A stretch of 64,000 nt of DNA from a virus: positions 1-64,000 of the IMG/VR virus record IMGVR_UViG_3300033153_015382; one strand, written 5' to 3'. The notes beneath the pieces are model-generated. The model searched no databases and had not been told where the DNA came from. It worked only from the letters and a program-made list of their open reading frames with translations. Positions 42,570 to 49,636 of this stretch are shown piece by piece; the stretch's first letter is position 1; each line of letters starts with the position of its first letter. The position numbers and the translations under genes are program-made.

Positions 42570-42599
42570 ATTATATCCTAATCAAGACTCAAAAGTCAA
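42570..42599 (-). promoter_or_regulatory. Phage promoter, TTAGGATATAAT type
   Basis: Minus-strand -35 TTGACT (42599-42594), 18-nt spacer, -10 TATAAT (42575-42570) preceded by TTAGGA. It matches the promoter at 38008-38037 in the -35, the -10 and the six bases before the -10. It drives the operon that includes recA. Confidence 0.75.
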
Positions 42600-42607
42600 C
42601 ATATATT

Positions 42608-43543
42608 TTAAGCTTTTACAATTTTTTTGCGAATTTCCGGATAAACGACAGGCAGGGGACAAGCATCGAAGTCGTATCTGTTTCTACAGCGATGTAAAAG
42701 TAATTTCATCTTGTCTACGTTTCGGACCACACCTTTGTAATCCGGATTAGGATGATGGGGACAACCAGTTGCAACTCCGTTGGGCCATACACAGCAAGTA
42801 GAAACATTGGCATCACACCCGTAATCAGATTTAAAGTAGGAAGCAGTAGCTTTAAGACAGGGATCTATTCTTACCTTTTTGACTAAAATTTTAGGAAGTT
42901 TATTTTTTAGTGTCATATATAAAGAGATGGTAGCTCCGATCTCTTTTGCAGATAAAGAAGATTTGGGTGTCAAGATGGTGGCCGACTTGACTAAATATAG
43001 CTGCTCTTTAATATAGTCAAGTCTTTCGTCATCTAGGGGGGTGGGAAAGGCAGTCCAATTCCAATGCAGCTTGTCGCGAATATGTTTTGTTTTTATGAGA
43101 AGATCTTCCTTTTCTATATTTAAATTGTCAACAGAAATCTGGCTTGTTCGTTTCATCAAATCAGAGAAATAGGGTTGCCAATATTTGCTTCTCATTGAAA
43201 GGCGAGAGTAATGTGAATATGTATTTATGTCAGGAAAGCACAGTTCTATTTTAGGAAAGGCATACGTATTGCCAGAACCCTTGAGCAGAGTTTTCCAGTA
43301 TTCCCACGAAAGATTGTGGGTATTTCTGTTGGTGGGACGACCAAAATATAACACTAGGTTTTTTACGATAACGTCTTGGCGACCCAGGACATTCCCGAGA
43401 AACCCCGAATGTCCCCCTAGATGCCTCTTAATACCTCTATAGCCCTTAATGTTTCCGTTTTCTTGGATGAATGGGCGGATGTGTAGTGTTGACAAATATA
43501 GGGTGCTTTCTCTCTCGAATTTCTTTCTGCGATACCTCGGCAT
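42608..43543 (-). CDS. Possible SPASM/radical-SAM-like protein lacking the SAM cluster motif
   Basis: A 311-aa protein. The C-terminal part has the spacing C-D-A-N-V-S-T-C-C-V-W-P-N-G-V-A-T-G-C-P, like SPASM domains that bind extra Fe-S clusters (C...P-x-G-x-V...C-P). The N-terminal region does not show the C-x3-C-x2-C of radical SAM enzymes. It may be a degenerate relative or an unrelated Cys-rich protein. Function unknown. Confidence 0.4.
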   Translation of the reverse strand: MPRYRRKKFERESTLYLSTLHIRPFIQENGNIKGYRGIKRHLGGHSGFLGNVLGRQDVIVKNLVLYFGRPTNRNTHNLSWEYWKTLLKGSGNTYAFPKIELCFPDINTYSHYSRLSMRSKYWQPYFSDLMKRTSQISVDNLNIEKEDLLIKTKHIRDKLHWNWTAFPTPLDDERLDYIKEQLYLVKSATILTPKSSLSAKEIGATISLYMTLKNKLPKILVKKVRIDPCLKATASYFKSDYGCDANVSTCCVWPNGVATGCPHHPNPDYKGVVRNVDKMKLLLHRCRNRYDFDACPLPVVYPEIRKKIVKA

Positions 43544-43549
43544 CTTGAC

Positions 43550-44128
43550 TCAAGATTCTCCCGTAGGCTTCGGAGAGATATTGTCGCTACTGTTCGGGCT
43601 ATCTCTGTCGCTGATAGAATTATTGTCGTTGTCGGCGAGTTCAAGCTGTATCTCCTCTGCATTTATTTTCTGAAGAAGCTCCAGTAAATACTTGAACTCT
43701 TGAATATTTACGTCATCTTTTTTCCTTCCTCCTATTGTTACTCTAATGTCGCCATCTTTGATAGTTATCTTTTTTATTTTATCGATGGCAGACACTTCGC
43801 CTTCAAGAATACTTCTGAAGCCGTCCAAAACTGCTTTGGCCTCCTGAATGGCTCGTCGATTAGAAGATTTATTCTCGAGCAAGGAAGGATGGGGGAACTT
43901 TAATATTTTATCAGCAGGGATATCCCCGAAGTTGGGATAGGTTTTTAGTTGAGAAAAGGCTTTTCTTCCGTATATCAGAATGACATCACTTTCGATTCCC
44001 GATACTTGAAAGAATTTTAAGTCTAGAATATTTATTTTTTCTATTTTACTAGACAGCGACTGGGCCATCTTGGCGATTATCTTCTCGTGTTTGTCTTTTA
44101 TGTTGAACGAGTAGGCAGTTGCTATCAT
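43550..44128 (-). CDS. Possible uracil-DNA-glycosylase-superfamily-like protein
   Basis: A 192-aa protein: the N-terminal half has V-I-L-I-Y-G-R-K-A-F and F-P-H-P-S-L-L, resembling strand 3 and the H-P-S motif of the UDG superfamily, but motif A is missing. The C-terminal 90 residues look like an added domain with a disordered Ser/Asn/Asp-rich end. Function uncertain. Confidence 0.35.
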   Translation of the reverse strand: MIATAYSFNIKDKHEKIIAKMAQSLSSKIEKINILDLKFFQVSGIESDVILIYGRKAFSQLKTYPNFGDIPADKILKFPHPSLLENKSSNRRAIQEAKAVLDGFRSILEGEVSAIDKIKKITIKDGDIRVTIGGRKKDDVNIQEFKYLLELLQKINAEEIQLELADNDNNSISDRDSPNSSDNISPKPTGES

Positions 44129-44292
44129 TAAGAAAACTTTTCTGCTAAATGATCCAGGATTTCCTTGACAATTTCTTCCTTTTCTTTGTTATTCACTAAT
44201 TCAAAATTACCTCCTTCTTTTTTAAGCAGCGCATTGATTAACGATTCGGCTTGTACCAGCGAGGGGTCTCTAGTTTTCGAAATTCTTTCCAC
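44128..44292 (-). CDS. Small helical protein
   Basis: A 54-aa ORF from GTG 44292 with GAGG about 6 nt upstream. It overlaps the 3' end of the OB-fold-like gene and shares one base with the next ATG (TAATG). Charged and helical (N-K-E-K-E-E-I-V-K-E-I-L). Unknown function. Confidence 0.45.
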   Translation of the reverse strand: MERISKTRDPSLVQAESLINALLKKEGGNFELVNNKEKEEIVKEILDHLAEKFS

Positions 44293-44573
44293 TTTAACCT
44301 CAGTTCCGGGAATGGGTACCGGCCTTCGCCCTTATCTTTCATTATCCAGTATCCATGGTCTATATAAAAAATGCTTCTAGGTTTTAATTCTTCTAATGCC
44401 TTTTCTTTCTCTGAGTCGTCGACCCAAAGGGAGACATGATAACGGCTGAATTCTTGTTTGCCGTATGTGCTTTGTCCTGCAACGTCAAAGTACAACATCC
44501 AGCCATTTTTGGCTTTGTATTCTCTTATTTGGATATCCTTCGGGATACCCACTATGCCATTGACATTCAGCAA
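44238..44573 (-). CDS. OB-fold (SSB-like) protein candidate
   Basis: A 111-aa protein: N-V-N-G-I-V-G-I-P-K-D at the start, a central M-L-Y-F-D-V-A-G-Q-S and later H-V-S-L-W-V-D-D. This order (N-x-x-G strand, f-x-v-A, v-x-x-W) is that of single-stranded DNA-binding OB folds. No acidic tail. Placed among replication genes. Alternative: another small OB-fold regulator. Confidence 0.45.
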   Translation of the reverse strand: MLNVNGIVGIPKDIQIREYKAKNGWMLYFDVAGQSTYGKQEFSRYHVSLWVDDSEKEKALEELKPRSIFYIDHGYWIMKDKGEGRYPFPELRLKWKEFRKLETPRWYKPNR

Positions 44574-45121
44574 AGGTTTATCCTCTTTTTTATTCTGTCC
44601 ATTTCCTCAATGTAGATGCCTTCACAAGAAACTAAATCGATGTCTACATTAGAGGCGACAGAGGTTTCTGCGATTATCTCTGCTGCTGGGCTTTTCGATA
44701 GATTAGAAAAGTTAAGCAGAGGATAATCATTATTAAGAACGAAGAGTATCCGTTTTCCTTCGGCAGCGCTAGTGTTAAGCAGCTTCATTAACATCCTGTA
44801 TATCTCGTCCAGATAAGGGTCATGTTTGCTTCGAAAAGTTCGAATGTTTATCGGCCAGCCCTCGGGAGGGGGCAAGGTGTTCGCAAAGGAGACGCTGTGG
44901 CCTGCGATATCTCTACTTTCCAGTCCTCTGGCGACTAAATAAACAGTAAAGTCGTGTCCAGTCACTAGGTCTATTGGATTTCCAAGAACGTCTCGACAGG
45001 GATAAAAGTCCCTGAAGCCAGCCAGGAGCTTGGCCATAGACCCAGTTATTCTGTCTTTCATGTGCCTAAGATAGTATTCGGCGCACCAGATACAACTGAA
45101 GCGAAAGTCTGAATTAATCAT
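44567..45121 (-). CDS. Hypothetical phage protein
   Basis: A 184-aa protein from ATG 45121, with CAGGAG upstream. C-I-W-C near residue 9 could bind metal. I-L-F-V-L-N-N-D near the middle resembles a nucleotide-binding strand, but no family is recognised. A strong terminator precedes it. Confidence 0.5.
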   Translation of the reverse strand: MINSDFRFSCIWCAEYYLRHMKDRITGSMAKLLAGFRDFYPCRDVLGNPIDLVTGHDFTVYLVARGLESRDIAGHSVSFANTLPPPEGWPINIRTFRSKHDPYLDEIYRMLMKLLNTSAAEGKRILFVLNNDYPLLNFSNLSKSPAAEIIAETSVASNVDIDLVSCEGIYIEEMDRIKKRINLC

Positions 45122-45138
45122 TGGGCACTCCTGTAGAC

Positions 45139-45185
45139 AAAAAGGCCCCCCGAGCAGGGCAAAGGGGGAAAGGCACTCGGGGGGC
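45139..45185 (-). terminator. Rho-independent terminator
   Basis: Minus strand: stem GCCCCCCGAG (45185-45176) with CTCGGGGGGC (45154-45145), 21-nt loop, then T5 (45143-45139). It ends the transcript of the Whirly-like gene. A small extra hairpin (CATCGT-loop-ACGATG, about 45191-45207) stands just before it. Confidence 0.75.
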
Positions 45186-45222
45186 GAAGGCATCGTAGCT
45201 AACGATGCAACTCGATTTTAAA

Positions 45223-45744
45223 TTAGGACCAGCAGAGGATTTTGGGTATAGCAGCCTCGAAGATAATCTTAAGGACTCGAATTTCCTCTTTTGATATCGG
45301 GAGACTGTGTTCAATTTTATCATCCCCTATCTTTTTAAAAATCTTCAAGAAGTAGCTGCCGTCTCTTCCCACTGAAAAAGTGAGTTTCTTATCGATTACT
45401 TGGGCGCCCGGCTTGCCCTTATTGGGATCATGGTAGATGCCTATCTTCTCTCCTCTAGAAAAAGCATTCAGTATTTTGGAGATATCTGTGATATTCAGGG
45501 CCAATTTAATGCTGTTCTCCCAGTCGTATCGATTTCTGGCGACTGCGCTAGTAACTTCTACCAGAATGGCACCTGTTATCACTCTCATTTCTCCATCGCA
45601 ATGCTTATTTCGGGTATGATTCGGAGAAATAAAGTTTTCTTCTCGACACTTAGGGCATTTGAATTTGGTTTGTATTAACTTAAATTGAGCAGCCCCATAC
45701 TTACCGGAAATTCCCTTGTAAATTGCAAAGTCTTGAGGTCTCAT
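45223..45744 (-). CDS. Whirly-like ssDNA-binding protein with zinc-ribbon start
   Basis: A 173-aa protein from ATG 45744 (GGAGG 8 nt upstream). A zinc ribbon (C30-x-x-C33 ... H48-C49) is followed by a segment close to plant Whirly proteins. Whirly-like features: I-Y-H-D-P-N-K-G (compare F-H-D-P-x-K-G), a strand with D-G-S-Y-F-L-K-I, then S-L-P-I-S-K-E-E-I-R-V-L-K and finally I-L-C-W-S (compare L-x-G-W). Whirly domains bind ssDNA as tetramers. A role in replication or recombination is likely. Its own promoter and terminator isolate it as a single-gene unit. Confidence 0.6.
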   Translation of the reverse strand: MRPQDFAIYKGISGKYGAAQFKLIQTKFKCPKCREENFISPNHTRNKHCDGEMRVITGAILVEVTSAVARNRYDWENSIKLALNITDISKILNAFSRGEKIGIYHDPNKGKPGAQVIDKKLTFSVGRDGSYFLKIFKKIGDDKIEHSLPISKEEIRVLKIIFEAAIPKILCWS

Positions 45745-45781
45745 GGTTTTTACCTCCCTATCGGGACCATTACTTGCCTCA

Positions 45782-45810
45782 AGTATATCATCTTTTTCAG
45801 GAAAATGCAA
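45782..45810 (-). promoter_or_regulatory. Promoter for the Whirly-like gene
   Basis: Minus-strand -35 TTGCAT (45810-45805), 17-nt spacer, -10 TATACT (45787-45782) preceded by TGA. The -10 region TGATATACTT is identical to that of the leftward promoter at 25417. Confidence 0.65.
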
Positions 45811-45886
45811 TACTTTCAGTCCCTCTAGCCTTAAATTGCGCCTCCCATTACAGTAGAGGGGGTTAACTTGATTCTCCCCGCGAAAA

Positions 45887-46183
45887 CTAATCTTGACCCT
45901 TGCCCCCGCTGTTGTTTTGGCCGCCACCGCTGCCAGAATTAGGTCTCTGTGGCTTGGGTGATTCAGGCCTAGTACTAGACGGAGGAGCTGAATTAACTCC
46001 TCCTTTCCTTATTTTACCCTCACTAAGTGGATCGTTTCTTTCTTTTCCATCTTCCATCAACCTGACCTCTTCTGGGTCCCCTCGGCCATCAGCAATGAGG
46101 TTTCGGGCCACATAAATGGCTCCTGGTTTACTCGCCGCCTTTACTTTTAGACGAAAGACTACTTCGTATTCCACTTTTTCCAT
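45887..46183 (-). CDS. Small protein with disordered Gly/Ser/Pro tail
   Basis: A 98-aa protein: the first 50 residues look folded (V-E-Y-E-V-V-F-R-L-K-V), then a Pro/Ser/Gly-rich disordered tail. It overlaps the previous gene by 56 nt, with AGGAG inside that gene. Function unknown. Confidence 0.5.
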   Translation of the reverse strand: MEKVEYEVVFRLKVKAASKPGAIYVARNLIADGRGDPEEVRLMEDGKERNDPLSEGKIRKGGVNSAPPSSTRPESPKPQRPNSGSGGGQNNSGGKGQD

Positions 46184-46484
46184 CTGTTTTCTCCTCTGAA
46201 ACTTCTTTAAGGTCCTCAGGCCACTTTTGATTCATCAGCAATCCCTGGGCCATCATAGCAAAACCGATACGCCCTGGCTTGGCATAGTACTCTTTCATGA
46301 CTTCGGACGCTGGCGGGGTTTTATCCTTATACCCCTCTATAGAGGCCCCTACGGCATAGATTAAATTACTCAAGACCAATATTAAATCTTCTACAGTGAG
46401 AGGGTTATCATGTAGTGCGTTGATTAGCTTGGCCAGGACTTGATCTCGATTTAGTCTCTTTTTTTTCTTCTTTTTCTTGCCCAT
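46128..46484 (-). CDS. Hypothetical Lys-rich phage protein
   Basis: A 118-aa protein starting with M-G followed by seven Lys and an Arg, then a helical domain (D-Q-V-L-A-K-L-I-N-A-L). Basic N-terminus suggests nucleic-acid contact. No family recognised. Confidence 0.5.
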   Translation of the reverse strand: MGKKKKKKKRLNRDQVLAKLINALHDNPLTVEDLILVLSNLIYAVGASIEGYKDKTPPASEVMKEYYAKPGRIGFAMMAQGLLMNQKWPEDLKEVSEEKTDGKSGIRSSLSSKSKGGE

Positions 46485-46552
46485 TTAATCCTCGCCAGGT
46501 ACCGTTTGACAATCTTTTGCTGTAATTGTGATAAGTTTTTGCTTATTTATCT

Positions 46553-46699
46553 TCATTTTCTTCCTCGGCCCTTACCTCGGCCTCCACCTGTCCCTTTGCC
46601 TGGGCCACTATTCGAGCAGGGACCCTTATTTTTGTTGCGACGTCTACCGCCTGGCTTTCCCTTTCCTCTGCCACTACCATCTTTCTTACCATAAGCCAT
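46553..46699 (-). CDS. Very basic Gly/Arg/Lys-rich small protein
   Basis: A 48-aa ORF: M-A-Y-G-K-K-D-G-S-G-R-G onward, made mostly of Gly, Arg and Lys with R-R-R and R-G-R-G-R-K at the end. It looks like an RGG-type nucleic-acid-binding peptide. Start ATG 46699 lies 3 nt from the gene upstream. No family named. Confidence 0.55.
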   Translation of the reverse strand: MAYGKKDGSGRGKGKPGGRRRNKNKGPCSNSGPGKGTGGGRGKGRGRK

Positions 46700-46701
46700 T
46701 C

Positions 46702-47193
46702 TCATTCTCCTTCTCCGTTAGAAAAACCGTTAATTTTCTCGAACAAATCTGGATAATCCGTCTTGAATGGTGCCCATCTGAGGGCGTTTTCGGCCAACTT
46801 GATAGACGTATCTATCAAGTTGTCCCGATTGTCCCTTAGAACATTCATTATTTTTTCTAGTGTATCTCTGTAAAATTTAAGGTATCGTTTGAACTCTTCT
46901 TTGTTTATCGGGCGCCTGGGGGCCTCCTGAATACCGGCCGAATTCATTGCTTCTTGGGGAGTAGAAAATATCCTTGGTGAACAGTCTTCTTTTGTGTACC
47001 AAGCCCAAGCATGAAGTTGATCTCCCCATTTTCCATAGTAATAAACTACATACTTTCTACTGTCGACAAGGTCTTCGCAGTGAAAGTCTCCGCTTTGATG
47101 ATTTAACTTCCAGATTCGTCCGTATATGTCTTCACAGGCAATCTCTCCCATTTTCCTTTTTATGGGAACCCTTTTTAGGCCAAATTCGCTCAT
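46702..47193 (-). CDS. Hypothetical phage protein
   Basis: A 163-aa protein with several Trp/Tyr in the first 80 residues (Y-Y-Y-G-K-W, A-W-A-W-Y) and a helical C-terminal half. No family recognised. Its ribosome binding site (TAGGAG) follows directly on a possible structured RNA leader (47194-47347). Confidence 0.5.
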   Translation of the reverse strand: MSEFGLKRVPIKRKMGEIACEDIYGRIWKLNHQSGDFHCEDLVDSRKYVVYYYGKWGDQLHAWAWYTKEDCSPRIFSTPQEAMNSAGIQEAPRRPINKEEFKRYLKFYRDTLEKIMNVLRDNRDNLIDTSIKLAENALRWAPFKTDYPDLFEKINGFSNGEGE

Positions 47194-47347
47194 GATTAAC
47201 TCCTACTAAATGTTCTCTGACCAACTAACGCTAGGGTACTCGTCTCCTTCCGATCGTTTCTTACAGAACATCCTCGTTGCCCTGACGGGTCTTCATGGGG
47301 TACGCGTCAGCGATAAAGGCTTCCGCTCCTAAGCAAGCAGTATCCTT
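47194..47347 (-). ncRNA. Candidate structured RNA or leader
   Basis: No protein-like ORF. Read on the minus strand the segment has three possible helices: CTGACG with CGTCAG (local hairpin), GCTGACGC with GCGTTAGT (8 pairs incl. two G-U, about 90 nt apart), and ATGTTCT with AGAACAT (about 50 nt apart). The first two share bases and could be alternatives. GUACCC occurs twice. Its 3' end abuts the ribosome binding site of the 163-aa gene, so it could be a regulatory leader. Not matched to a known RNA. Confidence 0.35.
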
Positions 47348-47974
47348 TTATATGTCCACTCGGGAATCATAGAAGGGCTTACAAACATCCCACCAGTAAT
47401 CTGAGACCGGCAAGATGTGAATCCTGCTTTCTCTGTTTATCTCAGAACCAAGTCTGTCTATCTTTTCAAGATATTTTTTGACAGACTGGATTACATGCGT
47501 ATAGTGCTGCACCGGGCTTCTTCCCCGAGCAAGCTCCCTCCGAACCTTAGTTTCCCCCCTATTGTAGGCTGTTATTGCTAAGGTTTCATCGTAGTCAAAC
47601 ATTTCTAGGTAATTGGCAAAAATACTTGTGCCACAATCGATATTCTGTTTTATATCCCTTAGGTAAAAGCCCCTGCACAGGCCCCTAGAGGTCCAAAAAG
47701 GCATAACCTGCATAAGACCCGTGTCTCCTTGAGCTCCTTTTACCCACCACTTGAAACCGGATTCAATATACATGATAGCTAAAACAGTATTAGGATCAAG
47801 CTCTTTTTCTCTACACTGTTCAGCTATTTCCTGAGCTATTCTTTTAGCAGTATTAGTGGAGGTTTTCTTGCGGAGGATCAATATCTTCATGAAGATTTTA
47901 GATTCATCTTCTATTTCTACTGGAGTACTTCCCAATAAGAAAATACCAAATAAAGCTAAAAGCAGAGTCCTCAC
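47348..47974 (-). CDS. Secreted lytic transglycosylase (SLT)
   Basis: A 208-aa protein from GTG 47974 (GAAGGA upstream). It has a signal-peptide-like N-terminus (R-T-L-L-L-A-L-F-G-I-F-L-L-G) and an SLT domain: I-E-S-G-F with catalytic E71, G-L-M-Q-V-M-P near 86, and A-Y-N-R-G near 147. It cleaves the MurNAc-GlcNAc bond. With a signal peptide it may act from the periplasm, apart from the amidase endolysin. A longer upstream frame exists but has no leader features. Confidence 0.75.
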   Translation of the reverse strand: MRTLLLALFGIFLLGSTPVEIEDESKIFMKILILRKKTSTNTAKRIAQEIAEQCREKELDPNTVLAIMYIESGFKWWVKGAQGDTGLMQVMPFWTSRGLCRGFYLRDIKQNIDCGTSIFANYLEMFDYDETLAITAYNRGETKVRRELARGRSPVQHYTHVIQSVKKYLEKIDRLGSEINRESRIHILPVSDYWWDVCKPFYDSRVDI

Positions 47975-48053
47975 TATCCATTTCCTTCGCCGGATAATAA
48001 TATCACAAAGAAGACTAAAGCCGCAAGTAAAATAATTAACATCATGGGAATTC

Positions 48054-48079
48054 GGCCCCGAGGCAAAAGCCTCGGGGCC
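48054..48079. terminator. Strong GC-rich hairpin, terminator candidate
   Basis: Perfect 11-bp stem GGCCCCGAGGC / GCCTCGGGGCC with AAAA loop (TTTT on minus). No T-tract follows on either strand, so termination is not certain. It follows the 72-aa gene and precedes the transglycosylase gene on the minus strand. Confidence 0.5.
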
Positions 48080-48098
48080 CCTAAATGAGAGTGACAGG

Positions 48099-48317
48099 TT
48101 AGGCTTCGACAGTGGCTTCAACAGGCTCGACCAGGCAATGTCCAGGAAGCTTGCGGATAGTGCCCTTGGAAAGGTTGGCAAGAGGTACGCAATCTGTGGC
48201 CAGATCTTTTACGCGGACCGAGGTTAAGCACATGTACAGCTGACCCTTGTAGAAACAGGCCTTACCAGGTGACAGGTTAATGGCGGGAATCTTACTCCCA
48301 GTTGTGGAAATCTCCAT
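48099..48317 (-). CDS. Small hypothetical protein
   Basis: A 72-aa protein with G-K-A-C-F-Y-K-G-Q-L-Y-M-C-L near residue 18; beta-rich look, slightly acidic end. Unknown function. A terminator-like hairpin follows. Confidence 0.5.
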   Translation of the reverse strand: MEISTTGSKIPAINLSPGKACFYKGQLYMCLTSVRVKDLATDCVPLANLSKGTIRKLPGHCLVEPVEATVEA

Positions 48318-48331
48318 GGAATCCTCCTTGA

Positions 48332-48532
48332 TTAATGGCGGGTTAACTCCGCGAATATAGTTTCAAGTAACTCCTGTGCCCTCTGAGCCTCTCTGCTCGA
48401 GGTACAGGAGAACTTGCCAATGAATTTATTTTTGGCTGTGATATGTAAGGTTTCCCCCTTTCTTTTGATGCATAGCGGTTTAGCTTCTATTTCATCTGCG
48501 TTTGCGGTTGTTTTTACCTTAAAGTCTTCCAT
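48332..48532 (-). CDS. Small hypothetical protein
   Basis: A 66-aa protein, alternating charged and hydrophobic residues, helical C-terminus (A-Q-E-L-L-E-T-I-F-A-E-L). Unknown function. Three nt separate it from the 106-aa gene. Confidence 0.5.
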   Translation of the reverse strand: MEDFKVKTTANADEIEAKPLCIKRKGETLHITAKNKFIGKFSCTSSREAQRAQELLETIFAELTRH

Positions 48533-48535
48533 TTT

Positions 48536-48856
48536 TTACCTCCCTATCGCTCGAAAATATTCAAGTAGATCTATGATATTTTCTGCCGACAAATGACCTC
48601 TCAAACCGTTGTTTTTGCTTGGCATGAGCTCAAAGGAAGCTGCTTCTTCATATCCTTCGAGGTCCTCTAGGGCTTTTCGGGCCCTTCCAAGGGCAATTTT
48701 CCGGCCTATTTCTTTTACGAACATGTCTGTTTTGCTGCAGAGAGATATCCCAAAGTAAACTGTTTCTGACCGTTCGGGTCTAATGGTGCAAAGCGTGCTG
48801 ATACGCCCCATATGCTTCTCGTCCCAGCCGTACCTGAATCTAATTTTTTCTTTCAT
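48536..48856 (-). CDS. Hypothetical protein
   Basis: A 106-aa protein from ATG 48856 with TAGGAG 8 nt upstream. Basic N-terminus (K-E-K-I-R-F-R-Y-G-W) and helical C-terminal third. No family recognised. It is preceded by a 27-aa upstream ORF copied from the hexapeptide-repeat gene start. Confidence 0.5.
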   Translation of the reverse strand: MKEKIRFRYGWDEKHMGRISTLCTIRPERSETVYFGISLCSKTDMFVKEIGRKIALGRARKALEDLEGYEEAASFELMPSKNNGLRGHLSAENIIDLLEYFRAIGR

Positions 48857-48860
48857 GAAA

Positions 48861-48944
48861 CTATCTCCTACAAGTGCCGTTTTTCGAATCTTTTGTTTCA
48901 TCAGTAAATTCATATTTGTCTAAGTTGAATAGTTTCAATTGCAT
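48861..48944 (-). CDS. 27-aa upstream ORF (copied N-terminal cassette)
   Basis: Starts M-Q-L-K-L-F-N-L-D-K-Y-E-F-T-D-E-T, the N-terminus of the hexapeptide-repeat proteins, then stops after ten unrelated residues, 4 nt before ATG 48856. The stop region holds the ribosome binding site of the next gene, as in translational coupling. Either a leader peptide or a remnant of a third repeat gene. Confidence 0.5.
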   Translation of the reverse strand: MQLKLFNLDKYEFTDETKDSKNGTCRR

Positions 48945-49636
48945 ATTTCACCTTCTGTGTACATACCGGTAAACACACAAGCACCGCCATATATCCATGC
49001 ATAACCAGATACTTGAGCGTTACCAAATACTTGAGCGTTACCATATACCCATGCATCACCATGTACATGAACATCATCATGTACCCGAGCATCACCAAAT
49101 ACTTGAGCATAACCATGTACCCATGCACTACCATATATATAAGCACCACCAGATACACGAGCATTATCGCATACGCGAGCATTACCGTATACGTGAGCAT
49201 CACCAAATACTCGAGCATTACCAGACACATGAGCATTATCGCATACGCGAGCATTACCGTATACGTGAGCATCACCAAATACTCGAGCATTACCAGACAC
49301 ATAAGCATTATCGCATACACGGGCATTACCATATACGTGAGCATCACCATATACTTGAGCATTACCAGACACATAAGCATTATCGCCATTACCATATACG
49401 TGAGCATCACCATATACTTGAGCATTACCAGACACATAAGCATTATCGCCGATCCAACAGTCACCCTCCTGGCTCAGATTGGCTCCCGACTTAATGAAAC
49501 CACCAAGATCACCTGCTTTGACGTCATACCTGGAGATGTCTCGCAAGGCACGGATACGGTGAAGTATATGGCCATGACGGTCAATCGTTTCATTAGTAAG
49601 TTCATATTTGTCTAAGTCGAATAGTTTCAATTGCAT
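48935..49636 (-). CDS. Hexapeptide-repeat (left-handed beta-helix) protein 1
   Basis: A 233-aa protein. About 80 N-terminal residues (M-Q-L-K-L-F-D-L-D-K-Y-E-L-T ... G-D-L-G-G) precede about 23 six-residue repeats of the form G-N-A-x-V-x or G-D-A-H-V-Y, each 18 bp at DNA level. Such phage beta-helix proteins resemble sugar acyltransferase coils, but no catalytic His is apparent. A tandem paralogue lies immediately upstream. The C-terminus (G-E-I-C-N) is in a different frame from the paralogue's homologous end. Function unknown. Confidence 0.65.
   Translation of the reverse strand: MQLKLFDLDKYELTNETIDRHGHILHRIRALRDISRYDVKAGDLGGFIKSGANLSQEGDCWIGDNAYVSGNAQVYGDAHVYGNGDNAYVSGNAQVYGDAHVYGNARVCDNAYVSGNARVFGDAHVYGNARVCDNAHVSGNARVFGDAHVYGNARVCDNARVSGGAYIYGSAWVHGYAQVFGDARVHDDVHVHGDAWVYGNAQVFGNAQVSGYAWIYGGACVFTGMYTEGEICN

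Noticed and set aside
46508-46540. Plus-strand promoter TTGACA-N17-TGATAA
   Set aside because: No plus-strand gene follows; probably chance in an AT-rich gap.
47194-47347. Small peptide genes in the candidate RNA region
   Set aside because: Only ORFs of about 11-28 codons without good ribosome binding sites; pairing potential explains the sequence better.
48861-48944. Full third hexapeptide-repeat gene
   Set aside because: The reading frame stops after 27 codons and no repeat-coding DNA follows.
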